Source of the DNA: Campylobacter concisus
GTDB taxonomy: Bacteria; Campylobacterota; Campylobacteria; Campylobacterales; Campylobacteraceae
NCBI RefSeq assembly: GCF_003048575.1
Contig: NZ_PIRZ01000002.1
Location: 248,001-312,000, forward strand
DNA: 64,000 nucleotides
Direction of reading: 5' to 3'
The translations under genes were made by a program, and so were the position numbers. How positions within the stretch are numbered: position 1 is the stretch's first letter; each line of letters begins with the position of its first letter. Below the pieces are notes generated by a model. The model was given only the letters and a program-made list of their open reading frames with translations, was not told where the DNA came from and did not search any database. Shown piece by piece: positions 24,912 through 33,960 of this stretch.

Positions 24912-26945
24912 ATGCCCTTATCTAGGTTAAACAAAGAACAATACACCGCAGCAACTGCGCCTTTTGGACACAATCTAATCATCGCTTCAGCTGGCACTGG
25001 CAAAACCAGTACCATAGTCGCGCGCATCGCTCATCTACTAAATTTAGGCGTTGCACCAGAGAAAATTTTGCTTCTAACTTTCACCAACAAAGCAGCCAGC
25101 GAGATGATAGAGCGTTTAAATAGATATTTTGACAAATCAATTACCTCAAAAATCACCGCGGGTACCTTCCACTCGGTCTCATTTTCGCTTTTAAAAAGCC
25201 TTGATAAAGGCGTCACGCTAAAGCAGCCAAGCGAGCTAAAGACGCTTTTAAAAAGTCTTGTTGAGAGGCGTAAATTTTACCATTTAAGCGATGTCAAGCC
25301 TTATGGCGGGGCTTATCTATATGACCTTTACTCGCTCTTTCAAAATAGCGAGCAAGGCACTACTTTTGGCAAGTGGATAAGCGATAAGAGCGAAGAGCAG
25401 GGCGTTTATGCTGAAATTTATGAAGATATTTTAGAAGAGTTTGAGGCTGAAAAGGCTAAATTTTCTTACGCTGATTTTAACGACCTTCTCATAAAAATGC
25501 GCGACGAGCTAAAAAAAGGGGCAAATTTAGCTTATGATGAAATTTTGATCGATGAGTATCAAGACACAAACACGCTTCAAGGCAGCCTAATAGACGCGTT
25601 TAGGACAAAGAGCCTATTTTGTGTGGGCGATTTTGATCAGAGCATTTATGCATTTAACGGTGCAAATATCGAGATCATTGGCTCATTTAAAGACCGCTTT
25701 CCAAACGCAAATATCTACGCTTTAAATGTAAATTACCGCTCAAGCTCAAGCATACTTGCCCTTGCAAACAAGGTGATAAACAACAATCCAAGGCTTTATG
25801 AAAAGCACCTCACAGTTAGCCGTGAGGGGAATTTCAAGTCTCCAAGACTGCTAGTATATAACGAGCTTTTTGATCAGTATCAAAATATCGCCGATATCAT
25901 CTCACTTTCGCCATTTAATAGAGAAAATATCGCCATAATTTTTAGAAATAACTCATCAGCTGATGGCATCGAGGTCGCGCTAAAAGAGCGAGGCATCGGC
26001 TCAAAGCGAAAGGGCGGGGTGAGCTTCTTTGAGAGCCGTGAGATCAAGGCGCTCATCGACATCATGGGAATTTATGTCAATCCAAAAGATATAATGGCAT
26101 TTATCCACATCTGCGAATACGCAAAGGGCGTTGGCAGCGCAGTTAGCAAAGAAATTTTTGACGCGCTGCTTAAGCTTGGGCATGGAAATTTGATAAAAGG
26201 GATAGTTGAGCCAGATGAGAGCGTAAATATCTCATCAAACAAAAGGCGAAACTACCAGCTTGGTCTTTTTGACGATCTTGATGAATTTGCCGAAGTTTCA
26301 AGGTTTTCTAAACTTGGCTTTAGCGATAAATTTCTAGGTCATCCTGTGCTAAAACTACAAAAGCTAAGCGAGAGTGGGGCGCAGTTTTTATATGAAATTT
26401 ACAACTTTTTAAGAGGCATGAGAAACGTCTCAAAGCCAGCCACGATGATAAATGAGATAAAAACTAGCAAAATTTACTCGTTAATCGCTGAAAATCTCAG
26501 CACAAAAAGAGCAACTCTAAAAAACGGCAATGTTGATCTAGCACTCAAAGAAGAGGTCAAAGAGCGCATAATGGCAAAGAGCGTGGTACTAAGCGAGCTA
26601 GCTAAAAAGTATCAAGATATCAGTAAATTTTACAACTTCTTAGCCCTTGGTAGCAACGAGATGAGCGAAGGGCAGGGCGTTAGCTTGCTTAGTGTGCATG
26701 CGAGCAAGGGGCTTGAGTTTGACCAAGTCTTTATCGTCGATCTTGCGCAAAACCGCTTTCCAAATTTAAAGCTAATGAGCATGGGCGGCAGCCTAGAAGA
26801 AGAGAGGCGCCTCTTTTACGTAGCAGTAACAAGGGCTAAAGACGAGCTATATCTTAGCTATGCAAAATACGACAAGATAAAGAAGGTGACCTACCAACCA
26901 AGTAGGTTTTTGATAGAGGCTGGCATGGCAAAAGAGGAAGCTTAA
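24912..26945 (+). CDS. UvrD/Rep-family ATP-dependent DNA helicase
   Basis: This is a 677-residue superfamily 1A helicase. Motifs in order: Q-motif LNKEQYTAA, Walker A SAGTGKTST (near residue 30), LTFTNKAASEMIERL, Walker B DEYQDTNTLQ, GDFDQSIYAFNGA, VNYRSSSSILALAN, VHASKGLEFDQVFIV and RLFYVAVTRAKDEL. It unwinds DNA 3'-5' in repair or replication restart. A strong -10 at 24881 and RBS AAGAGGAAA precede the ATG. The protein ends soon after motif VI and lacks the long UvrD tail, more like Rep or PcrA. C. jejuni carries a related gene near valS. Confidence 0.92.
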   Translation: MPLSRLNKEQYTAATAPFGHNLIIASAGTGKTSTIVARIAHLLNLGVAPEKILLLTFTNKAASEMIERLNRYFDKSITSKITAGTFHSVSFSLLKSLDKGVTLKQPSELKTLLKSLVERRKFYHLSDVKPYGGAYLYDLYSLFQNSEQGTTFGKWISDKSEEQGVYAEIYEDILEEFEAEKAKFSYADFNDLLIKMRDELKKGANLAYDEILIDEYQDTNTLQGSLIDAFRTKSLFCVGDFDQSIYAFNGANIEIIGSFKDRFPNANIYALNVNYRSSSSILALANKVINNNPRLYEKHLTVSREGNFKSPRLLVYNELFDQYQNIADIISLSPFNRENIAIIFRNNSSADGIEVALKERGIGSKRKGGVSFFESREIKALIDIMGIYVNPKDIMAFIHICEYAKGVGSAVSKEIFDALLKLGHGNLIKGIVEPDESVNISSNKRRNYQLGLFDDLDEFAEVSRFSKLGFSDKFLGHPVLKLQKLSESGAQFLYEIYNFLRGMRNVSKPATMINEIKTSKIYSLIAENLSTKRATLKNGNVDLALKEEVKERIMAKSVVLSELAKKYQDISKFYNFLALGSNEMSEGQGVSLLSVHASKGLEFDQVFIVDLAQNRFPNLKLMSMGGSLEEERRLFYVAVTRAKDELYLSYAKYDKIKKVTYQPSRFLIEAGMAKEEA

Positions 26946-26998
26946 AGAGTGTTTACTCTTGTGAAGTAGAATTTACCAATTTTTTACAAAGAGAAGTG

Positions 26999-28192
26999 AT
27001 GAAAAAGTCTAAAATTTTAATAATACTGCTTATTTTGGGCGTCGGTGGATATTTTATCTATGATAATTTTTTTAAGATAAAAGATGAAAAGGTGGAATTT
27101 ATCACCAAAAAGGCAAAGAAAGGTTCATTTAGCAAAAAGGTCGATGCGACCGGAGAAATTTTTGCCACCGAGCTAGTTGATGTGGGTGCTCAGGTGAGCG
27201 GCCAGATAAAAAAACTCTACGTTAAGCTTGGAGATCAGGTCAAAAAAGGCGATATGATCGCAAGTATCGATAGCTCGACCCAGCAAAATAACATCGATAA
27301 TAAAGAGGCACAACTAGCCATCTACAAAGCTCAGCTTGAAAGCGCAAAAGTGGCTCTAGACATTGCAAAAACGCAGTTTGATAGAGAAAATGCACTTTTT
27401 GCCAAAAATGCCACTTCAAAACAAGAATTTGAAAGTGCAAAAAATACTTATAGCACAAATAGCGCAAAGATAAAGGAGCTTGAAGCTCAGATCAAGCAGA
27501 CAAATATCGAGCTAAGTACTGCTAAGATAAATTTAGGCTACACAAAGATCACCGCCCCAAGAGATGGCATAATAGTAAGCGTGCAGGTCGAAGAGGGACA
27601 GACCGTAAATGCCAATCAAACTACGCCAACTATCGTAAAGATCGCAGATCTTAGCTATGTCAAGATGAAGATGCAAATAGCTGAGGGCGACATCACAAAG
27701 ATAAAAGTCGGCACGCCAGTTGAGTACTCGATCCTCTCTGAGCCAACAAAAAAATTTCAAACGACGGTTAGCTCAATCGACCCTGGCTTAACGACATTAA
27801 GCGATGGTAACTACGGCTCTAGCAGTAGTAGCAAATCCACAAGCTCAAGCACTTCAAGTAATTCAGCTGTTTATTATTACGCGCAAAGCATAGTTGAAAA
27901 TAAAGATAAAATTTTAAGAATAGGCATGACCACGCAAAATGAGCTTTTAATAGCAAACGTAAAGGATGCTATCATCGTACCAAGCATCGGCATTAAAAGA
28001 GATGAAAACGGCACGTTTGTCTATGTTTTAAAAGATGGCAAAGCGGTAAAAACAGTGGTAAAAACTGGCATAAAAGACAACCTCGATACGCAAATAATTA
28101 GTGGCGTAAATGAGGGTGATGAGATCATCACATCACAAGGCTCAGCAAGCGAAATAGCCAAGATGATCGAAAAAGAAAATAAGAAGTTTTAA
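26999..28192 (+). CDS. macA: MacA-type membrane fusion protein of tripartite efflux pump
   Basis: This is the 397-residue periplasmic adaptor of a MacAB-TolC-like efflux system. One N-terminal membrane segment is at residues 5-22. The split lipoyl domain (GAQVSGQIKKLYVKLGDQV and ITAPRDGIIVSVQVEEGQ) flanks an alpha hairpin of about 80 residues that contacts the outer-membrane channel. A beta-barrel and a membrane-proximal domain follow. A serine-rich low-complexity insert at residues 274-290 is unusual. ATG at 26999 is preferred over the adjacent GTG; AAAGAGAAG precedes it. macB starts directly after the stop. Confidence 0.9.
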   Translation: MKKSKILIILLILGVGGYFIYDNFFKIKDEKVEFITKKAKKGSFSKKVDATGEIFATELVDVGAQVSGQIKKLYVKLGDQVKKGDMIASIDSSTQQNNIDNKEAQLAIYKAQLESAKVALDIAKTQFDRENALFAKNATSKQEFESAKNTYSTNSAKIKELEAQIKQTNIELSTAKINLGYTKITAPRDGIIVSVQVEEGQTVNANQTTPTIVKIADLSYVKMKMQIAEGDITKIKVGTPVEYSILSEPTKKFQTTVSSIDPGLTTLSDGNYGSSSSSKSTSSSTSSNSAVYYYAQSIVENKDKILRIGMTTQNELLIANVKDAIIVPSIGIKRDENGTFVYVLKDGKAVKTVVKTGIKDNLDTQIISGVNEGDEIITSQGSASEIAKMIEKENKKF

Positions 28193-30121
28193 GTGATAAG
28201 TCTAAAAAACATCACAAAAAGCTTTAAGCTAGGCGATAATGAGATAGAAATTCTTCATGGCATAAATTTAGAGATAAAAAAGGGCGAATTTATAGCCATT
28301 ATCGGTCAGTCTGGCTCTGGCAAATCAACACTTATGAATATCCTTGGCTGCCTTGATAGCCCAAGTGGCGGGCAGTACCTGCTAGATGGCAAAGATATAT
28401 CTAAATTTGATAGCGACTCGCTTGCCAAGCTTAGACGAGATAAATTTGGCTTTATATTTCAAAGATACAACCTACTTAGCACGATGAATGCCCTTGAAAA
28501 TGTAGCGCTGCCAAGCATCTACGCAGGGGCAAATAAGAGCGACCGAGAAAAAAGAGGGATGGAGATTTTAGACTCTCTTGGCCTTAGCGAAAAGGCTAAA
28601 AATTTACCAAATAAACTCTCAGGCGGACAACAGCAAAGGGTCTCCATAGCAAGGGCACTTATGAATGGTGGTGAGATCATCTTGGCTGATGAGCCAACAG
28701 GAGCGCTTGATAGTAAAAGTGGGCTAAGAGTGATGGAAATTTTAGTGGATCTTTATAAAAAAGGTCACACCATCATCATCGTTACGCACGATCCAAAGAT
28801 CGCCGAGTACGCGAGTCGTGTGATCGAGATAAAAGATGGCAACATCGTAAATGATAACGTAAAAAATAGTGAAATTTTTGAGGCCAAAAAGCAAAACCAG
28901 CCAGAAAAGAGCAAATTTACCTACTATAAAGATCAGCTAATTGAAAGCTTTAAAATGTCGGTAAATGCGATGCTGGCTCATAAACTAAGATCGCTCTTAA
29001 CCATGCTTGGCATTATTATTGGCATCACGGCGGTCATTAGCGTCGTAGCTCTTGGTAAAGGCTCACAGGAGCAAATTTTAGCTGGCATCAGAAAGATCGG
29101 CACAAATACGATCGATATCATGCCAGGAAAAGGCTTTGGCGATATGCTCTCAGGTAGGGTAAAAACGCTCTCTATAAGTGATGCAAATATGCTCTCAAAG
29201 CAGTCATTTCTTGACTCAGTCACTCCAAACACAAGTACTTCAGGCGTACTAACATATGAAAATATCTCCTTAACAGCGACACTAAAAGGTGGTGGAGTAG
29301 GGAGCTTTGACGTAAATGGACTAAAGCTAGAAAAAGGAAGAATTTACGATGACGACGAGGTTTTAAACTCAGATTCTGTCACATTAATAGATCAAAACAC
29401 CAAAAATAGCATATTTAAAAACGAAGATCCGATCGGTAAGATCATACTTTTTAATAAAAAGCCACTTCGCATTATAGGCGTTTTGCAAAAAGATGAGTTT
29501 AAAATCGGCGATGCTAGCTCACTTAAAATTTATGCTCCATATACGACCGTGATAAACAAGATAACGGGCGATAAATTTATTAGCTCAATAACCGTAAAAG
29601 TAAATGAAAGCGTAAATGCTCAAATCGCAGAAAAGAGCCTGACTGATCTTTTAACAATAAAACACGGGAAAAAAGACTTCTTTACTAGAAATTCTGATAG
29701 CATCAAGCAGACTATCGAAGAGACGATCTCAACCATGCGCCTTCTCATCTCAAGCATAGCCGTAGTTTCACTAGTAGTTGGTGGCATAGGCGTGATGAAT
29801 ATCATGCTTGTCTCAGTCACCGAGCGCACCAAAGAGATAGGCATCAAAATGGCGATCGGAGCCAGACAGAGCAACATCTTGCAGCAGTTTTTGATAGAGG
29901 CGGTGCTACTTTGCCTAATAGGCGGTACTATCGGCATAGCCTTTTCCTACGCTATAGGCTACATCTTTAACAACTTTTTAGACGGTTTTAGCATGATCTT
30001 TTCAAATGGCTCGATCGTGCTCGCGCTTGTTACATCGATGGCCATTGGTATCATCTTTGGCTACATGCCTGCCAAAAATGCCTCAAAATTAAATCCAATA
30101 GATGCGCTTTCAAGGGAGTAA
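28193..30121 (+). CDS. macB: MacB-type ABC efflux transporter, ATPase and permease
   Basis: MacB exports macrolides, peptides or lipids from the periplasm by mechanotransmission. The 642-residue protein has an N-terminal ATPase domain with Walker A GQSGSGKST, signature LSGGQQQRVSIARAL and Walker B LADEPTGALDSKSG. Membrane helix 1 follows at about residue 265 (HKLRSLLTMLGIIIGITA). A large periplasmic MacB domain comes next, then three C-terminal membrane helices with the ERTKEIGIKMAIGAR motif. The GTG start directly abuts the macA stop. Confidence 0.94.
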   Translation: MISLKNITKSFKLGDNEIEILHGINLEIKKGEFIAIIGQSGSGKSTLMNILGCLDSPSGGQYLLDGKDISKFDSDSLAKLRRDKFGFIFQRYNLLSTMNALENVALPSIYAGANKSDREKRGMEILDSLGLSEKAKNLPNKLSGGQQQRVSIARALMNGGEIILADEPTGALDSKSGLRVMEILVDLYKKGHTIIIVTHDPKIAEYASRVIEIKDGNIVNDNVKNSEIFEAKKQNQPEKSKFTYYKDQLIESFKMSVNAMLAHKLRSLLTMLGIIIGITAVISVVALGKGSQEQILAGIRKIGTNTIDIMPGKGFGDMLSGRVKTLSISDANMLSKQSFLDSVTPNTSTSGVLTYENISLTATLKGGGVGSFDVNGLKLEKGRIYDDDEVLNSDSVTLIDQNTKNSIFKNEDPIGKIILFNKKPLRIIGVLQKDEFKIGDASSLKIYAPYTTVINKITGDKFISSITVKVNESVNAQIAEKSLTDLLTIKHGKKDFFTRNSDSIKQTIEETISTMRLLISSIAVVSLVVGGIGVMNIMLVSVTERTKEIGIKMAIGARQSNILQQFLIEAVLLCLIGGTIGIAFSYAIGYIFNNFLDGFSMIFSNGSIVLALVTSMAIGIIFGYMPAKNASKLNPIDALSRE

Positions 30122-30122
30122 T

Positions 30123-31469
30123 ATGAAATTTCTAAGCCTAGCTTTAGTGCTCGTTTTAAGCGGTTGCGCTATTAAAAATATAGATGAAAACTATAAGCAA
30201 ATTTTATTTGAAGATAACGCTAGCCAGGAGCTAAATTTAAACACTTCTTGGTGGAAAGAGTATCACCAAAACTATCTTAATGAACTCATTGATCTAGCAC
30301 TTAAAAACAACACCGACCTTACAAAAGCTGCGATAAATGTAAATAAAGCACTCGCTCAAGCTGGAATTTTGGAGGCAAATTTAATCCCAAGCTTTAACGC
30401 TGGCGTTGAGGCATCAAGCAACAAAAATATAAAAGAGGGCGGCGCTTCTAGTAGGAATTTTGGCTCAAGCATTGGGCTTAGCTACGAGATTGATCTTTGG
30501 CAAAAGCTAGCAAATAGCAAAGACGTAGCGATGTTTGAGGCAGAGGCTACTAAATTTGATCTGGAAGCTAGCAAGCTAAGCGTGATAAACTCCGTAACAG
30601 ACGCGTATTTTCAGATCTTATATCTAAATGAGAGCATTAAAACTTATGAGCAAATTTTAGAAATTTATAATGAACTAAATGAGATAGTTGGGCTTAAATT
30701 TGAGCTTGGCAAAGAGGAGGCGCTAAGCTTAAAACAGATAAACTCACAGCTTTTAAGCGCTCAAAATAAGATAGAAAATGCCAAAAAAGAGCTAGTCGTA
30801 GCCAAGAAAATGCTTAGGATTTTGCTAAATGAGAGGCCGGATTTTGAGCTTAAATTTGAGGGCCTCACGCTAAGTCCTGTAAAAAAAGTGGGTGTTGATC
30901 TAGAAGTGCCAACAAGCGCCATAGCAAACCGTCCGGACCTAAGAGCAGCTATTTACCGTATAGAAGAGGGCATCCTAAACTATAAAGCTAGTCAAAAAGA
31001 ATTCTATCCAAGCATCACGCTAGGAGCTAGCATCAAAAGTAGTTCAAGCACAAAAGAGGGCGCATTTAGCCTTAAATTTCTAAATGGCAACATCGCTTTA
31101 AATTTACCATTTTTAAACTACCACAAACTAAAGTCAAATTTAAAAGTAAGCGAGGCAAATTTCGAGCTTACAAAGCTAAACTACATAAGCACTCTAAATA
31201 GCGCATTAAACGAGGTAGACGCATTTTATAAAGGCTACCTAAACGATGAAGTGCTGCTTGCTAACTACCAAGAACAGATAAAAAACTACGAAGAAATTTC
31301 AAAAATTTACGAGCTAAAATACTCTTATGGCAAGGTTGAGTTAAAGCAGTTTTTAGAGGCAAAAAATAGTGAGCTAGAGGCTAAAATAGGGCTATTAAAA
31401 GCAAAATACACGCTTTTACAAGACGAGCTAAATATCTACAAAGCCATGGCAGGCAAATTTAATAGGTAA
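30123..31469 (+). CDS. Outer-membrane efflux lipoprotein, NodT/TolC family
   Basis: This is the outer-membrane channel of the MacAB-like pump. From the ATG at 30123 it has 448 residues. It begins with a lipoprotein signal with lipobox LSGC (Cys at residue 16), as in OprM/NodT factors. Two repeated outer-membrane-factor units follow, with the WWKEYHQNYLNELIDLALKN opening block and the IANRPDLRAAIYRIEEG block. The ATG follows GGGAGTAAT at the end of macB, so the three pump genes are coupled. A decayed inverted copy of its bases 30310-30360 lies 1.6 kb downstream. Confidence 0.92.
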   Translation: MKFLSLALVLVLSGCAIKNIDENYKQILFEDNASQELNLNTSWWKEYHQNYLNELIDLALKNNTDLTKAAINVNKALAQAGILEANLIPSFNAGVEASSNKNIKEGGASSRNFGSSIGLSYEIDLWQKLANSKDVAMFEAEATKFDLEASKLSVINSVTDAYFQILYLNESIKTYEQILEIYNELNEIVGLKFELGKEEALSLKQINSQLLSAQNKIENAKKELVVAKKMLRILLNERPDFELKFEGLTLSPVKKVGVDLEVPTSAIANRPDLRAAIYRIEEGILNYKASQKEFYPSITLGASIKSSSSTKEGAFSLKFLNGNIALNLPFLNYHKLKSNLKVSEANFELTKLNYISTLNSALNEVDAFYKGYLNDEVLLANYQEQIKNYEEISKIYELKYSYGKVELKQFLEAKNSELEAKIGLLKAKYTLLQDELNIYKAMAGKFNR

Positions 31470-31473
31470 ATTT

Positions 31474-31965
31474 ATGAGCTCGGCTTGGGACTATGAGGCA
31501 AATGCGTGTAGCAGTGATGGCAAATTTAGCGCCAAATTTGAAGGCTGTGATGTCGCTATGGGCGCTCCAACCCTTGGCGAGCTACGACTTTTTATAAATA
31601 GCAAGCACTGTCTAAAATTAAAAAATGAGCCTTCAAGCCACGAAAAAAGACTATCAAATTTTGATCAAAATTTAGTTAAAGATGACGATGCGCTTCAAAT
31701 TTTACTTAGCGAAAGGGCGACTGCTTGCTTTTTGTTTTCAGAGGACTCTAAATTTCTAGCTTTTTCTGAATGGATGGCAGATAAAATGCAGATCGTAAAG
31801 GTAGTGCACCTAGCCGATATGAGCATAAAAACTGATAATAGGCGCAAAAGAGTAGTGGAATTTCTCTCATTTGATGATGGCTTGCTTGAAATTTTAGACT
31901 CGCCGATCTTTATGCTTAAAAACTACACACTGGATATCCGCACACTTTTTGACGATAAAATTTAA
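31474..31965 (+). CDS. Hypothetical protein, 163 aa, fourth gene of the efflux operon
   Basis: I cannot name this protein. It is 163 residues with no signal peptide. Its pattern of an N-terminal SAWDYEANACSSDGKFSAKF strand region, MGAPTLGELRL, then FLFSEDSKFLAFSEW, recalls a widespread family of small uncharacterised bacterial proteins with MGxPTxGxL and F-S-x-DS-x-YLA motifs. The ATG lies 4 bases after the outer-membrane factor stop, so it is co-transcribed with the pump, but a role in efflux is not evident. A degraded region follows its stop. Confidence 0.65.
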   Translation: MSSAWDYEANACSSDGKFSAKFEGCDVAMGAPTLGELRLFINSKHCLKLKNEPSSHEKRLSNFDQNLVKDDDALQILLSERATACFLFSEDSKFLAFSEWMADKMQIVKVVHLADMSIKTDNRRKRVVEFLSFDDGLLEILDSPIFMLKNYTLDIRTLFDDKI

Positions 31966-31967
31966 TT

Positions 31968-32075
31968 CTTGAGCGAGCGCTTTATGTACATTTATCGCAG
32001 TTTTTGCAAGGTTAGTGCTCTGCGCTTAAAAGCAAGAACCACAAACTCCAAAGATAGCTCTTGCTCACTTTTTCA
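31968..32075 (-). pseudogene. Remnant of an efflux outer-membrane factor gene, inverted
   Basis: Read on the minus strand, 32018-31968 matches bases 30310-30360 of the upstream outer-membrane factor gene at 44 of 51 positions (my hand count). Weaker similarity continues to about 32075, where an EFVVLAFK reading parallels ELIDLALK. A 2-base length difference and a stop in the reading frame show that it is not functional. This GC-richer block stands out from the AT-rich spacer beyond it. It is either the relic of a second efflux operon or a duplicated and inverted fragment. On the plus strand a 41-codon frame (31984-32109) has no ribosome binding site. Confidence 0.6.
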
Positions 32076-32465
32076 AAATAGGGTAGATCAAATTTTAAGT
32101 TATATATAAGATAAATACAAATTTCACATTTTTTGAAAAGTGTAAAATTTAACTAATTTTCTTACAAATATTTTTATGTCAAATTTAATGGATAAATTAT
32201 AATCATACAAAAGATAAAATCCAAAATAAGCCTATAAATCAATATTTAAATTCATCTAAAAGAAAAAATAAGAAAATTAAAATAATAATTTGAAAATTAT
32301 AGTTTTCAATACAAATATATAAAAAAGCTTGTATTTTACCCTTAAACATATTCATATAAGTATTATGCTTTTAAAATTATCTTTTTAAAATGAAAGTCGT
32401 ATTTTGTTTTTTTGAAAACTTACAAGTAAGTTTTCAAAATTAAAAGTTTTATAAGATTATAGATT
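32076..32465. other. AT-rich spacer with no gene
   Basis: About 390 bases of very AT-rich sequence with many stops in all frames. No RNA gene is recognised. The only structure is the 14-base inverted repeat at 32410-32439, listed separately. Confidence 0.6.
32410..32439. repeat. Perfect 14-base inverted repeat
   Basis: TTTTGAAAACTTAC and GTAAGTTTTCAAAA are separated by 2 bases. The element lies 27 bases after the yqeY stop and could be a weak bidirectional terminator. Its stem is very AT-rich and no T-run follows. Confidence 0.5.
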
Positions 32466-32897
32466 TTAAGCCAAAAGCTCTTTTGCGATCATGCTTATGC
32501 GCTTTGCCTCAGCACTCGCTCCGATTTCATCTTTTGCCATTTTCATCACAGCACCAAGGTTTTTACCAGTTTTTTGGATGATAGTCTTGATCTTTGCCTT
32601 TAGCTCTTCATCACTTAGTTGTACTGGCAAATATGCCTTAATAAGCTCGATCTCGCCCTGCTCTTTTTTAGCCAAATCCTCTCTGGTACCTTTTATATAA
32701 AGCTCAACCGAGTCAGCCCTCTTTTTGATCTCCTTTTGAAGTAGCGGAAGTACCACTTCATCAGTCATTTCAACCCTTTGATCGACTTCGACCTGCTTAA
32801 GTGCTGCATTTAGCGTTCTTAAAGTATCTCTTTTAAACTCATCTTTTGCCTTCATAGCCTCTTTTATATCAGCTAAAATTTGCTCTCTTATACTCAT
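32466..32897 (-). CDS. GatB/YqeY domain protein
   Basis: This 143-residue protein is made up of a GatB/YqeY domain. The N-terminal helices (ADIKEAMKAKDEFKRDTLRTL) and the C-terminal AVMKMAKDEIGASAEAKRIS block match the tail of GatB, the tRNA-dependent amidotransferase subunit that binds tRNA. Free YqeY proteins are common, and a role in tRNA binding or amidation is presumed but not proven. It lies 30 bases downstream of the Ppx/GppA gene on the same strand and is probably co-transcribed with it. Confidence 0.9.
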   Translation of the reverse strand: MSIREQILADIKEAMKAKDEFKRDTLRTLNAALKQVEVDQRVEMTDEVVLPLLQKEIKKRADSVELYIKGTREDLAKKEQGEIELIKAYLPVQLSDEELKAKIKTIIQKTGKNLGAVMKMAKDEIGASAEAKRISMIAKELLA

Positions 32898-32927
32898 TTC
32901 CTCTCCTTTAAATTTTTGAAATATTAA

Positions 32928-33830
32928 CTAAAAATTTGTGATAATTTCTTGAAATTTTCCTTGCAGATAGGCCACCCCAATACCCTCTCTAAGACCATCG
33001 TCAATAACTAAAAATTTTGCTTCTTGCTCGCCTAGAAGCTCCTCTAAAAGTAAGGTTCCAGCGATGAGGGGATATTTTCTACTTATTCCAACCGCCAGAT
33101 CAGCGCTCTTATCATTCATCTTTGAAAGTTCACCTACAAACCAAGCAAGATCGTCGTTTTTAAGCTCAAATCCGCTTACTTTTTTTGGATCATAGTTCTC
33201 GTAGTTAAGTCCAAGTCGTAGTGCTGCGATAGTAGTTGGTACACCGGAAGTCAGTACGATAAATTTATTTTTTAAGCTATTTAAAAATTCTCTTGCATCT
33301 TTTGTATAAAATTTTGCATTTTCTTGCATTAAATCAAGTGTTTTAAATTTTTCAAAAAATGTAATAATGCCAAATTTAAAACTCATAAAATTTCCATCTT
33401 CGCCGATCTCTGAGCTTGCTCCACCGATATCAATGACGCTAAAATTTTCATTTATTCCAAGCTTTTTAAAAGCATTTTGAACACCCAAAAATGTAAGCTT
33501 TGCTTCTGCTTTACCGCTGATGATATGAAAATTTATGCCAAATTTCTCTCTTATCTCGCTAAAAATTTCCTTGCTATTTGACGCCACTCTAAAAGCCTCA
33601 GTCGCGACTGCTACGCATGTAAATTTATCAAAATCAAATTTATTTTTAGCCTCTGCTATCGCTTCAAAGAGCCTATTTTTGGACTCATCTGCTATCTTGC
33701 CACTTTCATTTAGCCCTCTAGCAGCTCCTACTATCTTTTCATAAATTTGCTCATTACTAAAGCCATTTTGCTCTTTTTTGACAAGCGCTACGCGAAATGT
33801 GTTTGAGCCAAGATCGATCGCTATAACCAA
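32928..33830 (-). CDS. Ppx/GppA phosphatase family protein
   Basis: This 300-residue ASKHA-fold enzyme is of the exopolyphosphatase/guanosine pentaphosphate phosphatase family. Phosphate loop 1 is AIDLGSNTFRVA at residues 4-15, the catalytic-Glu region is TEAFRVASN, phosphate loop 2 is DIGGASSEI near residue 138, and TSGVPTTIAAL follows. At 300 residues it holds only the catalytic module and lacks the C-terminal HD domain of long Ppx. Either polyphosphate or pppGpp may be the substrate; sequence does not tell. The location beside a phosphate transporter gene fits phosphate metabolism. Confidence 0.9.
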   Translation of the reverse strand: MVIAIDLGSNTFRVALVKKEQNGFSNEQIYEKIVGAARGLNESGKIADESKNRLFEAIAEAKNKFDFDKFTCVAVATEAFRVASNSKEIFSEIREKFGINFHIISGKAEAKLTFLGVQNAFKKLGINENFSVIDIGGASSEIGEDGNFMSFKFGIITFFEKFKTLDLMQENAKFYTKDAREFLNSLKNKFIVLTSGVPTTIAALRLGLNYENYDPKKVSGFELKNDDLAWFVGELSKMNDKSADLAVGISRKYPLIAGTLLLEELLGEQEAKFLVIDDGLREGIGVAYLQGKFQEIITNF

Positions 33831-33924
33831 AATTTATCCTTAAAATTTTTTGTAGATTCTAACATATGATAATTTAGTATCATTTAAAGTTGAAAAATTC
33901 TAAAAACTTTAATATTTTTCAAGA

Positions 33925-33930
33925 TATAAT
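33925..33930 (+). promoter_or_regulatory. pit promoter, -10 TATAAT
   Basis: A perfect TATAAT sits behind a T-rich run, 30 bases before the TTG start of the phosphate transporter gene. AAGGGGG at 33949-33955, five bases before the start, is a very strong ribosome binding site that compensates for the weak start codon. Confidence 0.65.
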
Positions 33931-33960
33931 CCCTATCAAAAACCTTATAAGGGGGCTTGA

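Noticed and set aside
31984-32109. A 41-codon plus-strand frame after the 163-aa gene
   Set aside because: No ribosome binding site, and the block is better explained as the antisense of a decayed outer-membrane factor gene.
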